Origin: Chlorokybus atmophyticus | Lineage: Eukaryota; Streptophyta; Chlorokybophyceae; Chlorokybales; Chlorokybaceae | Assembly: GCA_009103225.1 (NCBI GenBank) | Contig: RHPI01002910.1 | Location: 509,151-544,102 of the forward strand | Length of the DNA stretch: 34,952 nt | Reading direction: 5' to 3' | Shown: positions 1 through 11,042 of the stretch, in pieces | How positions within the stretch are numbered: the first letter of the stretch is position 1 | Layout of the letters: every line of letters starts with the position of its first letter | Made by a program: the position numbers and the translations under genes | The notes under the pieces: generated by a model | What the model saw: the letters and a program-made list of their open reading frames with translations, nothing else | The model's database searches: none | What the model was told of the DNA's origin: nothing

Positions 1-1587
1 CCCGCCGCGCCTCAGCTTGGAAGCTTGCATGTGTGTTTCATGCTTGTTGATTGCTGGCCGTGTCATAATACTTACATATGTGTACATGACATATGACGTG
101 ATGTTGCACACGCAACAGCATGCCGCATGCACACCATTCAAGCATCGCATGCACATTAATATACATCAGACCAAGTGATTACCATCGGGCAAACATCTAC
201 TGCGCTACCCTGCGACTACTAGCCCTTCCCGTTTGACATATATGCACCCCCCCCTTTTGTGCACACTTACATGTGGCAATTACTTACACTACAGCCATTG
301 GTTACGGTTCAATCCCAATGTGTGCATAGTGTGAGCCATTGGTAGACGGCTTGGTCACTGCGGTAGAGAGAGAGTGGCCTGCCCGCTATTGTTGACTATA
401 GCAACAGACGACGGGGCTATTGCATATACATACAATGTGGTGTATTAAGGCGCCTGCGACAAATATGCAAGAAGTGTGAGTGTAGCACAAAGCATGTGTA
501 CAGAGCGACGAGGGAATTCCATGCGTGCAACGCACGCCACACAATGTACACAACACAGTGTGCATGGTGTGAGCCACTGGTGTGCAACTTCTACACCCTG
601 TGCCATTGTACTGCTACTTGTGTACAGGAAATTGTAGGGGGCTATTGCGGTTTTGTATCTCTGAGCGGCCCCTACTGCCATGCTACAGCCATCCATTGTA
701 CCGCTACACAAGTTGCACAGAGTTGAGTTGATAGTGACTATAGCAAACAGCGCAACATGCACATTCATGTAGTAGGGACAATAATCTTGTAGTAGGGACG
801 ATTATCATACGGAAGATGCACCAAAATCAGTAGTCATGTAATTGCTTCTGTCCCTACTTGCCATAAGCTACGGGCTTCGGATGTTGCGAGCTCACTATTG
901 TGTGCGACGCGAAACTTGAATGAAAGCACACACCTCATAATACACTGAGTGTAGAGATGGCCCGCTATTGTGTAGTGACAGTCGACCATCTTTGCAGTGG
1001 TCTGCTGGTCTACTCGCATGCCGATGCATGGCTGAAAGAGGGGCGTCAACCTGCACAGAAGCAGTGAGCACCACACACATAGCTTGAATGCAATAAATAC
1101 CACAAACAACAGGAGGGACAAGAAAGTACCTGTTGAGAAAGATGCATGGACTGCAAGGCATAGGCCAGCAGAATCGAGTGCTGAGCAACTTCATATCATT
1201 AAGCCTGTAAAATAATGAAACTTGTTGTAAGCCAACAGAACATGCAGTCATCAATTTTGATGAACGAGCTGCAAGCACACCCAACACACTCTCTACCCGC
1301 GAAGGCTAGCACTCACCTGAGCTTGTGTATGCGCATCACATGGTCTCATGGCGAACACATGTTGCTGACAGAGCGCTTTGCACAACTCGCAAGCCATCCA
1401 GTAGGTCATCCAGTCATTAGTCATGCATTGGCCAGAAAAGCTTGGGGCATGTCGCTGAAAGCCGGGTATATGACAGGGGCGTTGCTCTGCAATGCCAACA
1501 GCTGCTCTCGGCTGTAACGCAAGCGCTCATCTGCACGTGGAGCGTGGTAGGTGAGTCAACCCTCACACAGCCCATATGCAAAACTGA
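1..1587. other. Non-coding flank downstream of the LRR gene
   Basis: I find no convincing coding region here; the short open frames lack family signal, codon bias or splice continuity. The sequence contains short degenerate repeats. A 23-bp segment at 322-344 recurs at 559-581 with about three differences. The string cccgctattgt occurs near 380 and near 960. A 20-bp unit is duplicated in tandem at 768-807. The proximal part (below 1588) is presumably the 3' UTR of the LRR gene on the minus strand. Confidence 0.5.
768..807. repeat. 20-bp tandem duplication
   Basis: Two adjacent 20-bp units begin with tgtagtagggac, at 768-787 and 788-807, and differ at a few positions near their ends. No coding role is seen. 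Confidence 0.7.
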
Positions 1588-4145
1588 TCAGAGAGTGATA
1601 CACATTGTATTACCGAGAGCCGGAGCTGAGTACCGACGTGGAGCAACAGGGCTTTGCTTTGGTTTTGGAGCAGCAGGCTCTTGCGGGATGTCCGATCGAA
1701 TCACGCAGTCGGGCAAGTTCGATTTCAGCGCAGCAACCGCGCTCTGGGATACGAGCCAACACCCGCGGACGTCAAGCTCAACGAGCCTCGTGGCTTGCGC
1801 AAAGTATTGCAAGCCTCTGTCGGTAACCATTGCGCCCTGTGCATGTTGGTGTGTGAGTACTCACGACAGCACTCATGAACACTGGAATAACTATTTGGGT
1901 TATGTCGGTCCTCTTGTTGTATGTATTTGTACCTACTTGGAATTGCAGCGTGCGTAGATGGGAGATTGCTGCTACAGCTTGTGCACAATCGTCGGTAAGT
2001 CCCGCACCTTTCAAGCGTAGCGTTTCCAACGCTGGCAAACTTTGTAATCTCAGCCAGCCTGACTCTGTGACACAAGCGCCTCGCAAGTCCAATGATGACA
2101 GTACTGAAAGGCCACGCAGCTGAGCACCTGTTTACCACATAACCACTTGGACACTTGTAAGGAACTGTATGGAGAGAGCGTACTGTGTGATTGGGGTAAT
2201 ATATTGTACCTGTTACAGATGTACCGGCCAAGTTGAGATGCTTCACATACTCAAGTGTTGCAAAGACATCGCACGCATGGTCGTCAATAGCCAAGCATCC
2301 TTCCAGCGACAGTTGTTTCAGGCTCTGGCAGCCTCGCAGCAACATCACACCATCGCTGCCGATCCTTGTGCGGGCAAGGCTCAGGTGCTGCAGCTTAGTG
2401 AGGCCAACCAAACCCAACAGGGTGTCATTGCCAACCTTGGTGTCATCAGCATGCAACTGCTCCAAATCTAAGAACACTGTGCACGAGTGTGACAACAATC
2501 AGGTAATGACAACTTGAGCACACGCACACAAGTTTGGAGAGCATACGTGCACGCTTCATGTCTCTTACCCGCAAGGCATCTTGTGTCGTAGAAGTCAGTC
2601 TGGTTAACATTCAGGTACACAAGTGGGGCTTGCGCAAGCGACAACTGCTCTACGGCCTCAGACACACCGGATGTTGCACCTAGAACACAACATTGTTGAC
2701 TTGGTACACCAATAGCGATGCTGAAAAGCAACATTCCACATGGCCAACCAACACGTATGTCAGCATACCTGTGAGCGTAAGCGAGCGCAGCTTGATGCAT
2801 GTGCCAATGGGCAGAGCATAGTCTGCCAGACCACATCTACTCATATGCAGCGATGAGAGAGCGGGAAGATGAGGCAGATGCCGCACAGCTGTCCAACTGA
2901 GGTCCAGCTCAGTAACACCCAAATCGTCCAGCCGTTGAACGCCAATGTCTGTCACTGCACTGCCCCAAAGCTGCAAGGATCGCAGCAACCGACATGCCTG
3001 CATAACTATATTGTTGTTGCACTCAACAAGTAAGTTTGCCAGTCGTGCCTCCGTGCATGCACATGTGTGTGTGCGTGAGCATGTGCGTGCATGCAGGCAG
3101 GCAGGCAGGCAGGCAGACGTTCATGCACGTGCGGGGCAATTTACAGAAAAACAGGCACAGTTTCATATGTGTACCGCAAGTGCTGTGAGTGCAGTATCAT
3201 CTGTTGGCAAGCCGCTGAGGGCAAGTGAGTTAATGCACAGCAGCGATGCCAGTTGCCGGACGCCTCTTGCGCTCACGCCAGTCTCCGACAGGTCCAAGCG
3301 CTTAAGAGACAGGAGCTGGCACAGGAAAGGCACTGCACTGTCCGTCACCTTGGAGCAGCGCGCTAAACTTAAGTCCTCAAGAGAGCTCTGCAATCCTGCG
3401 TGCAAATGAGCGTGTGACTGCGAGTGCAAGCAGTGGGCAAGTTGGAGTGGCCACATACAAGCACACACTCATGCACGCGAGCATATGTGCGTATGCATCC
3501 TCATGCATCCGTGCATGCATGCGTGCTTTCCCCAATCAACCAAAACAAAGCATGAGTACAGACACAATTATCTACTTGGAGGGCATACCTGCAAGGTGTG
3601 CAACGCCTTGCGAAGTGATCTTGCAGCGCGTGATGTGTAGCACTCGAAGATGGCGAAAGGACGCCAAGTAGACGAGCCACGTGTCGTTCACGCCAGGTTG
3701 CGAATCTAAGCGTACTTCAGTCAAGCACGACTCAAACAACCTGCAAACAATTTCACACTATGGAACACATACAAGCTACATAAGCTACGTAAGGCAGTTG
3801 CGTGCGTTGCACAGCAGCCTCAACGCTCAAGCAAAACCCAGACACGAGAGAGTATATCAGTTGTTTACGACAAAGCAAAACACAGACACGAGAGTTGTCA
3901 ACAATAGCCCGTATTGCAGGCTACATAACTACAGCGTTCGATAAGCAAAGACAGTGTGCATGCGTGTTGATTGCTTACTGCAGTGTTGGGGCTGTGAGCT
4001 GTCTGTTCTCAAGCAGATAGGCAAACAGCTTCACGGCCAGGTAGGGGGGCAGCAGCGCCAGCCGCCGCCTCTGTAGGCGCCACACGTCGCTCTGGGCTGC
4101 GGCGGCTACGCACAGCTCCGCCAGCGGAGCCACCGGCGCCACCAT
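1588..4145 (-). CDS. Leucine-rich-repeat protein, conserved plant/algal type (8 exons, 525 aa)
   Basis: Exons on the minus strand are 4145-3979, 3740-3589, 3395-3175, 2997-2769, 2679-2569, 2467-2210, 2127-1937 and 1836-1588; phases agree at every junction and the stop is TGA. The N-terminal ~56 residues form a helical, F-box-like segment (LLPPYLAVKLFAYLL). About 15 LRRs of 23-25 residues follow, with LxxLxLxxTxIT-type cores such as LKRLDLSETGV and LSSLDLRGACV. The C-terminal ~40 residues are Pro/Lys/Ala-rich. From memory, the layout (SVEEVDL-like first repeat, RCxKVTD second repeat) matches a land-plant RNI-like LRR family of unknown function. LRRs suggest protein binding; no catalytic or membrane segment is seen. 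The start is the first in-frame ATG giving the conserved N-terminus. The exon 6 acceptor could instead be 9 nt upstream (in frame). It is head-to-head with the erlin gene, with 146 bp between ATGs. Confidence 0.85.
3093..3116. repeat. (GCAG)6 microsatellite in an LRR-gene intron
   Basis: Six perfect tetranucleotide units lie within the intron between exons 3175 and 2997 of the minus-strand LRR gene, next to alternating TG/CA sequence. Confidence 0.9.
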
Positions 4146-4291
4146 CCACGCCGCCCAACTCGACGACAACGACCACAACGACCACGGCGACAAGGACGAC
4201 AACTACAAGTGTAAGCAGCCCGGCAACAAGCTGACAAAACCCTAGCGCAAGCACCTTTGGTTTGCTTCAGTTGTTAGGCTGCTTGTTGGCG
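4146..4291. promoter_or_regulatory. Shared LRR/erlin bidirectional promoter gap
   Basis: Only 146 bp separate the two divergent start codons, so both 5' UTRs and core promoters must fit here or overlap the opposite gene. The gap carries a GAC/AAC-triplet-rich tract (about 4160-4205) and an AAACCCTAG element at 4237-4245. The latter resembles the plant telo-box (AAACCCTAA) found in promoters of housekeeping genes. No clear TATA box is seen. The bidirectional role is inferred from spacing. Confidence 0.55.
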
Positions 4292-6970
4292 ATGTCGGCG
4301 TCAGGGCCGGCGGCGGCGGTACGCAGGGATCAACCAGTCGACGGCAACATGCAGCCGGGAAGGCAGCCGCTGCAGCAGCAACACGCGGGCCACGGGCATG
4401 TGCTGGACCAGGGGCTGCCCGTTGCCGCCATGCTCGCTGCCCTTCTTGCGGTGGGGGTTTTGACCTCACACGTGCATGCTTGATCTGCTTGCCTGCCTTG
4501 CGTTGAGTCCGTATTTGCGTTCACCACGCACATAAGCTCGTCCACAATCTTGCCAAGCCTGCTATCTGCAAGCATGCATGCAAGTCAATTAGTATAAGCT
4601 TGCGCACAGTTGTGTGTTCAGCTCAAGGTTGTATAGAAAGACTTGCGTACTCACAAACACTCTTTCAGCCTGCCTGTCAGCATAGCACTGCCCATGCCTT
4701 GTTTTCTTGCGGAAGCTTGTAGTCAGTGCCAGCACAGCAAGCATATTACGCCTATCAACTAGCAGCTGAGCTGTGTGCATGCATGCATGATTGGACAGCA
4801 GGAGCACTGTCATGGTTGTTAACTGCTGCAGTGTTTGACGGCTTCTCTTTGTCTCTCGGTTAGATTGCCGTCCCTCTGTTCGCCAGCTATGGTCTCCACA
4901 AGGTTCCTGAAGGCTACGTCGGTGTGTACTGGCGTGGAGGAGCGCTGATCAATACAACCGCAGGCCCAGGTTGGCGCACTGCACTGCACAGTGCTGCTGC
5001 TGTTGTTGCTGCTGCTGCTGCCGCCATTGTTGTGGGTATTATCGTTGTCGTGGATGGTAGTGGTCTTGTCGTTGTTTCACATTGCTGCTGCTGCTGCCGC
5101 TGGTGCTGATACGGTCACACACGCTCCTTCATACACACATATGGGTGGTTATGCAAGTTGGCAGTATTGCATGCAGCAATCACTCTCAGTTGCATGTTGC
5201 TTCCTTTCAGTGTCATGTCGCAGCCATCATGCCCAAAGACTTGGTGTGCAGTAGTTGTTCTGTGCAGACTTGTGTGTTTGCTGGCTTGTGCTTCATGGCC
5301 AGCTAGCCTTGCTGCTTGCGCTCGTTTATTACTATTCTAAGTGTGCCTCTTGAGCATTGGTACCTCTCCACTAGTATCAATCAAACATTGCTTCACTGCA
5401 GGGTTCCATCTGAGGATTCCTTGGCTGACGGTCTTTGAGCCTATGCAAGTCACACTGCAAACCGACAAGGTGACCAAGTAGTTGGATTCAGCCACTTTGT
5501 GTATGCGTATGGATTGCTCAGCATTAAGGATTGATGCGTCTGCCAAGCCGGTGTAATCTGATCTGCTGTGGACATGACGTGTGTAATTACTGTGCTCAGG
5601 TCACCAACATACCATGTGGTACCAAAGGCGGTGTGATGATCTACTTTGAGAAGATTGAGGTTTGATTGTGATATCCAAGTCAAGCTTGTGCATGTTGCAA
5701 TACTTGTTGATACAAAAGTGTCTTGCAGGTTGTTAACCGCTTGAATCGCAAGCGCGTGTTAGAGACGGTCAGGGAGTACGGCGTTCACTACGACAAGACT
5801 TGGATATATGACAAGATTCATCATGAGATCAACCAGTTCTGCTCAAGCCATTCCCTTCAGGTTTGCGCATTAACGGGTCGGAGGCATCCGCATGTGAGCA
5901 CGGGTATGCGCGCTGACATGTTGTTTCCCGCAGGACGTGTACATCGACTTATTTGATCAAGTTGACGAGCGCATGCGAGAGGCACTGCAGGTACGGATAG
6001 TTCTCGTCACCATCACCATCACCATCATCATCATCATCCTACTACCACTTGAGGAGAGTTGTTGACTGGCTGGTTGGCTGTCTGTCAGCGTGATTGTGAC
6101 ATCTACGCGCCAGGCATTGAGATCATCAGCGTGAGGGTCACGAAGCCGACCATCCCTGGACACATCAAAGATAACTATGAGCTCATGGAAAATGAGAGAA
6201 CAAAGGCATGTTGCACACTACACGTGTGATTATGTTTTCTCTTATTGTAGTGGCATTGTGCAAATGTTGAAACCCAATCAATTCTCCTTCACTCATTCTT
6301 TCAGGTTCTTATTGCAGCTGAGAGACAGCGCAATGTGGAAAAGGAGGCAGAAACTGCCCGCAAGAAGGCGGTAAGTACATTCAGTGACATGTTGCTTGAG
6401 ACTGTGTATGCAAAAAGCTAACTGCCTGCGTTTGGGATGAAGGTTATGGAGGCTGAGAAAGAGGCAGAGACCAGCTCCATCCGCATGCGACAGCAGATAA
6501 TGGAGAAGGAGTCCGCCAAGCAGATGGCAGAGATCGAGGACACAATGTATCTGGCGAGGCAGAAGTCTCTCGCCGACGCCCAACATTACCAGTAAGCGAC
6601 CAGCTGCTGTCATATTGCATCGATTTTGTCAATCGAACCAGTGTTCTGAGTGAGAAGCATGAGACCTACCCTGCCTTGTCACAGAGTGCTTCAAGAAACA
6701 GAAGCCAACCGTATGAAGCTGACTCCAGAGTACCTGGAGCTTGCATTCATCCAGGCCATCGCCAACAACACGAAGATGTTCTTTGGTGAAAAGGTGGGTC
6801 TGCTTCTGCAGGCACTGCACTTGTTTTCAAACAAATATGTTGTTGACATGCTCTCTTGCAAGTGGTGGCTACCCATCTTGAAAACATGTTTGAAAGTCCT
6901 TTGCTTTGGACAGGTACCGGGGATGTTGTTTGATCAGCGTCTACTCGGCAACGTCCTACATCAGAACTGA
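4292..6970 (+). CDS. ERLIN: Erlin-like SPFH/prohibitin-domain ER membrane protein (11 exons, 359 aa)
   Basis: Exons are 4292-4450, 4864-4969, 5402-5469, 5600-5659, 5729-5860, 5934-5990, 6089-6205, 6305-6370, 6443-6591, 6685-6793 and 6914-6970; all phases agree. Erlins form large SPFH ring assemblies in ER membranes and, in animals, scaffold ERAD of IP3 receptors and sterol regulation. The N-terminus (1-41) is Gln/Gly-rich, followed by a signal-anchor helix at ~42-63. The SPFH domain then begins ([17 protein letters not shown]). Family hallmarks are visible: [58 protein letters not shown], a Lys/Glu-rich coiled coil, and LTPEYLEL near the C-terminus. Length agrees with animal erlins (about 340-350 aa). 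The intron after exon 7 has a GC donor (AAAG|GCATGT). The gene is divergent from the LRR gene and convergent with the GDPD gene. Confidence 0.95.
6009..6040. repeat. CAT/CAC triplet tract in an erlin intron
   Basis: Repeated caccatcaccatcatcat triplets lie between exon 6 and exon 7 of the erlin gene. It is intronic, so the His codons are not translated. Confidence 0.8.
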
Positions 6971-7725
6971 GCGCGGAAAAGCCCGCAAGTCATGTGGTCA
7001 TTGTATAGTGCTGTGCTTGTGAGTGATGCTACGTGCATCACTTTCAACTGCTTGCCCTGTAATGTGGACCCGTGACGAGGTCAGATATAAGACAAACAGA
7101 AGCAGTGCAGCTGCGGAAGATGCGACAAGGATGAGAGTGGTATGTGGTTTTGCATTTGATGTAGCGCGACGCTCTGGTTTAGTACGGCTTTGCAGGGGTT
7201 TTCCAGAGGACATACATGCAAATCTGCTAGCAGTCAGTCCAGATACCGAGTCAATCAGGCACGCACGTACGCATGCACGCTAGCTCCCTCATATAAGGTG
7301 TTGTGGCAGTCTCAAAGGTCATGCTCCAGCGGCTACGCGTGCCTGTGCGTGCATGCCGGTGTACTCATACATGTGCAATTGCTTATGGTGCACGTATGTC
7401 AACATACAACAAAGGTTTAACCAACACAAAGGCACAGTCACTCGATGTATATTATCAACATGACATGGCAGGTCACCTGACACAGAAAGAAACTTCATTA
7501 CGACGGCCAGTGTTTCTGTTATATTCACACTGGGGGTCATGAATCATCCCCACTACATGTATGACTAACGCAAATGTCTATTCAGTTCAAAATGTGGCTA
7601 AACTAAACAAACATAAGAATGGAGAGTTTGCCACAGCAACGCCATGGAAGAATGAGTGTGCGTCTGCGGCTTGGTAAGGCTCGCTCGGCAGCGCTAAATT
7701 TACAGCTGGCTGGCTGAACTTCCAG
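6971..7725. other. Convergent intergenic gap, erlin / GDPD 3' ends
   Basis: Nothing coding is recognised; this should hold the two 3' UTRs. On the minus strand a TGTAA motif (TTACA at 7700-7704) lies 22 nt past the GDPD stop. TGTAA is the usual poly(A) signal in chlorophyte green algae, so this fits a green lineage, but the motif is short. Confidence 0.5.
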
Positions 7726-10680
7726 CTATGTTGTGGACTTCCACTTGGCCAATGTGCGATGCAGGATGGTAGGAGCGTCCGTAAACAACATGTCCACACC
7801 ACACAATAGTGCCTCCACCTGTGCACTCCACTAGTTTAGCACTAAGCATGTAAAGTCGGCAGTGCACTTGGCACCACAATACACCCGACTGATCTTTGCG
7901 TATGGAACACGGTTACACAAAGGGATGCTGATCAATTGAAATGGCTGATATATGAGGGTGAGCGTGTGCGTGCGTGCACACATACACCCGAACCCATCAT
8001 CCGGTTGCAGTGCTACTAGTTGGAAAAAGGTACCCTACCTGATTTTCCTCATGCGAAAGCCACGGACCAAATGTCGCCACAAGTCTCTGCAAGAAGGGTA
8101 AACTCAGTATAGTGCAATGGCCACAAAGTGCAGTCACACTGGCTTAAGACACACTGCAGTTAAAATGTGAGGTCAGTGTACACATACTGTGCTCACACGC
8201 ACCTGCCGTTCTTTGAAAGCTTGAACCAGCTGCTTGGACAGCACCTTCTGTCCCCATGGGGCCACCGCGGTCAGGCCAAGGATCTCATGACGCAGACGGT
8301 ACGCCCAGAACAGACCCAACCGCCACATCGTATAGCTGGGGACAAGGAAAATAAGTGCTATCAGTCACCAGTCCTTCTCTGATGGCACTCAGATCTCGAG
8401 TGTGGGAGTGCATGCAGCATATCCAACGACATCATACGTGTCGTTGGATGTATGCACGCACGCATGCTTCTCTGCATGCTTGCTTGGATGCAGATGTGTG
8501 AATGGGCAATGCATGCGTGATGCATGCATGCATATGTGTTAAATGCATGCTGCACACATGCATGTATGCTTACCTGCATGCAAGTAGGCATACATGCATT
8601 GGAGTCTGTGCCTGTACTTGTACATTTGTATGTGTGTTTATTAATGTATGCAGTGTTGGACCCCACCACCATCCCGCACATGTGAATCATAGTCCGGAAG
8701 TCGGGCGTGCAAGGGATTTCCGCAGGCTTGAGTTTCAACATCTGCACAGTATACAATCACATGCATGCGGCATGCCACAGCAGCACAAGCCATGCACGCA
8801 AATGACAATAGGACAGAAACAACAATAATGCAATCACTCGTCTCCACTCACCAACTGGTTGATAGCGGGAGAGACGGCACCCACAATGCATCTGTAAGTT
8901 AGATTCCTTGCACGGATCTCCTGTTGACAATAGAAGTTAACCTTTTCGATCACTTGAAAGGCATCCAAAGCAAGGGATACTTAGAAAAGCGTGGAGAGAC
9001 CACACGTAGCAAAGGTGTTTTAAGCTGACCTGGAAAATCAGCGGGACTACGTTTATGGCTTTCAGGTCAAAGTACAGAACGAGGCCTTCTTTAGACGCGA
9101 ATTCATCCAGAACCTGCGCATTTACATTGCGCAGGTCAGTAACTGAACACCAAGACGCGTTTGCGGGTGTCTGTGTGTGCGGGTGTCTGCGTGTGCGTGT
9201 GCGGGCGTGTGTCTGCATGCGCACACATGTATGGAGACCTGTGTGCATTGGTAAGAGAGTGCACACGGGCAGGTGTATGTGCGTACACGCGCGCCTGCCT
9301 GCCCATGCGCACGCATACGCATAGAAGTGCGTGCCTCACCTCGTTCAACAGAGGGACCTTCAGGCCTTTGCCTCTGTACGGGAACGTCTTGCCGCCATCT
9401 GGACTGAAGTGGTAACCCGCATCAAGCGCTCTGCACGCAAGTGGAGTGCTTCAGTAACAAACACTTCACTGGATCACTCCAACAACAATCCCTTTTGGAC
9501 CACACTCTTCACTGGACTCGCACGCATCTCAAGTGTCACTCACTCACTCGCTAGCGTACAAGTGCAGTAACACACAACAACATGCATGATCGACATGTTG
9601 GGAATGACAGACTTGTGCATTGTGTGTTGACAAGTCACACGTGTTGTGCCATACCTGATCTCTTGAAGGCTCAGTGTTGCAACGGGTCCGCTCCCGTCAG
9701 TAGTGGAGTCCACCACCGCATCGTGCATGCACACCTGCATAATGACATTCTCAATGTATTGGACTCGAGTGAATCCAACTTACGCACAAACACTCCATCC
9801 ATCATCATTGTTGCCTACGATGTGGCCGTCTTTGGTGAGTTGCACGTCGAACTCCAGCACGTTCGTGCGTCTGCCGCTCCCGCCTTCGCCGTTCACGGCG
9901 TGGCGGTATGCCACCATCGTGTTCTGCGGACGCTCCAGCAACCCACCTCTGCACGTGTGTATGTAAATATGTGCATGTGCGTATGCGTGTGCACGTGCAG
10001 GCGCATGTGTGTGTGGCCATGTGAACGATTACATACACAACGAACACACGCACGCGCACCATGACAATCACACACTGTTGGTGTGCAGTACAGCATGTGA
10101 GTGAACACTACACGTACTGCATTACATCTACAACAACAGCTTTGAAGAACGTGCTTGCCCTTTGTGTAGAGGGTGAGTCTCACCCTTACCGAGTCATAGA
10201 GAACACGCACTACAAGAGCTAAAGATAGTCACTAAGTGTACGGCATTCACCCACCACAGAAGCCAGCAGCAGCGCACACGTTGACAAAGAGTGAATGAGA
10301 GGGTGAAGATTTGAAGCAAGGAATGGATAGATAGAAGTGCAGAGTGAGTGAGTGCAGATACCAATGCATGTTTCAGTGTGTGAATGATTCTCAAAGACGA
10401 GTGAGTGAATAAGTCGGTGTGCAAGTCACTCAGTCAGAGACTGACTCGCACATCATTGCATTCACTGGTGTGAATCAAACTGTTCTTACCTGTGGCTAGC
10501 ATGTACGGGCATTGTGAGTAGGTTCACAACAGGGTGTGTTTCTGGGCGTGCGGGTGGCACATCCCTGCGGAGGTACTTCTCGTACGCCGCCTTCGCCCCC
10601 GCCGCCGCCGCCACCCCCGCCACCACCCTCACGCCCAACATCGCCAACCACCACCACCACTGCCACTGCCACACCAGCAT
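7726..10680 (-). CDS. GDPD: Glycerophosphodiester phosphodiesterase family protein, GDPD1/3-like (10 exons, 332 aa)
   Basis: Exons on the minus strand are 10680-10490, 9948-9819, 9734-9655, 9430-9340, 9113-9030, 8920-8852, 8741-8662, 8335-8203, 8086-8039 and 7818-7726; frames close throughout. The family hydrolyses glycerophosphodiesters, and the animal GDPD1/GDPD3 branch acts as ER-associated lysophospholipase D. A Trp-rich N-terminal membrane helix (residues ~2-27) precedes the catalytic barrel. The metal/phosphate motif HRGG is at residues 63-66, split by intron 1. EFDVQLTKDG and CMHD follow, then the VPLLNEVLDEF strand, LYFDLK, and the terminal LFTDAPTIL strand that corresponds to MTDYPTKL of human GDPD1. 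The usual ENT triplet reads QNT (codon CAG), replacing a normally metal-binding Glu. The donor of the intron after exon 7 (GTCCAA) is weak, so that junction is the least certain. The gene is head-to-head with UFC1. Confidence 0.9.
8431..8640. repeat. GCATGCATG-rich intron sequence
   Basis: The intron between GDPD exons 8741-8662 and 8335-8203 is largely built from GCATGCAT, TGCATGCATA and TGTGTG motifs, many self-complementary. No open frame or family signal is present. Confidence 0.6.
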
Positions 10681-11042
10681 GTCCCCTGTGTGTGTCTCTC
10701 CGCCTTCCCTTGCGCTTCTCCCCAACACTCTCCCCACCAACGACGACGACAAGGAGGGTGACTACCTTCCACCCCGTGCAAGCAAACAACAACGCCGCCT
10801 CCACCGCCGCCGCCCCCGCCGACAACAACAACCACAGCAACTACAGCGACAACAGCATCAACAAGCATCAAACAAAGCAGCTTAGCTCAGCTTAGCTTAG
10901 CTGAACTCAGCTTAACTCAGCTCAGAGCAGTGGTGTCGTCGTTGTTGTCGGCGGCGGCGGCGGCGGCGCAGTTGTCACCCCTCTCATCCTGCTCGTCCTC
11001 TTCCTTGTCCTCGTCCTCGTCATTGTCCTTGTCGTTGTCCAC
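10681..11042. promoter_or_regulatory. Shared GDPD/UFC1 bidirectional promoter gap
   Basis: The gap is 362 bp between divergent ATGs. It contains CAA/CCG-triplet-rich sequence (about 10780-10870), a nine-copy pentamer array (10878-10922) and a pyrimidine-rich TTGTCC/TCGTCC tract (about 10992-11040) running into the UFC1 start. No canonical TATA box is evident. The promoter role is inferred from gene orientation. Confidence 0.55.
10878..10922. repeat. Nine degenerate AGCT-containing pentamers
   Basis: The run is cagct, tagct, cagct, tagct, tagct, gaact, cagct, taact, cagct. The units are in register with no spacer. It lies in the promoter gap, 198 bp from the GDPD start and 121 bp from the UFC1 start. 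Confidence 0.85.

Noticed and set aside
3060-3120. Repeats resembling a CRISPR array
   Set aside because: They are simple tetranucleotide and TG repeats without spacers, inside an intron of a nuclear gene.
4009-4254. Val-rich minus-strand frame suggesting a membrane protein
   Set aside because: It is a translation of the GAC/GTC triplet tract in the LRR/erlin promoter gap. The LRR frame is the one that splices on.
6009-6040. Apparent poly-His coding stretch
   Set aside because: It lies in an intron of the erlin gene between exons 5990 and 6089, so the triplets are not translated.
8502-8828. Cys/His-rich short frames in TGCATGCA sequence
   Set aside because: Alternating TG/CA repeats yield Cys, His, Met, Val and Ala codons in every frame; no zinc-finger spacing or splice continuity is present.
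9750-9818. Extension of GDPD exon 2 through NNDDG to the GTAAGT site
   Set aside because: That reading gives a phase that does not join the next exon and disrupts the DGHIVCMHD motif. Splicing at ATC|GTAGGC keeps phase and the motif.
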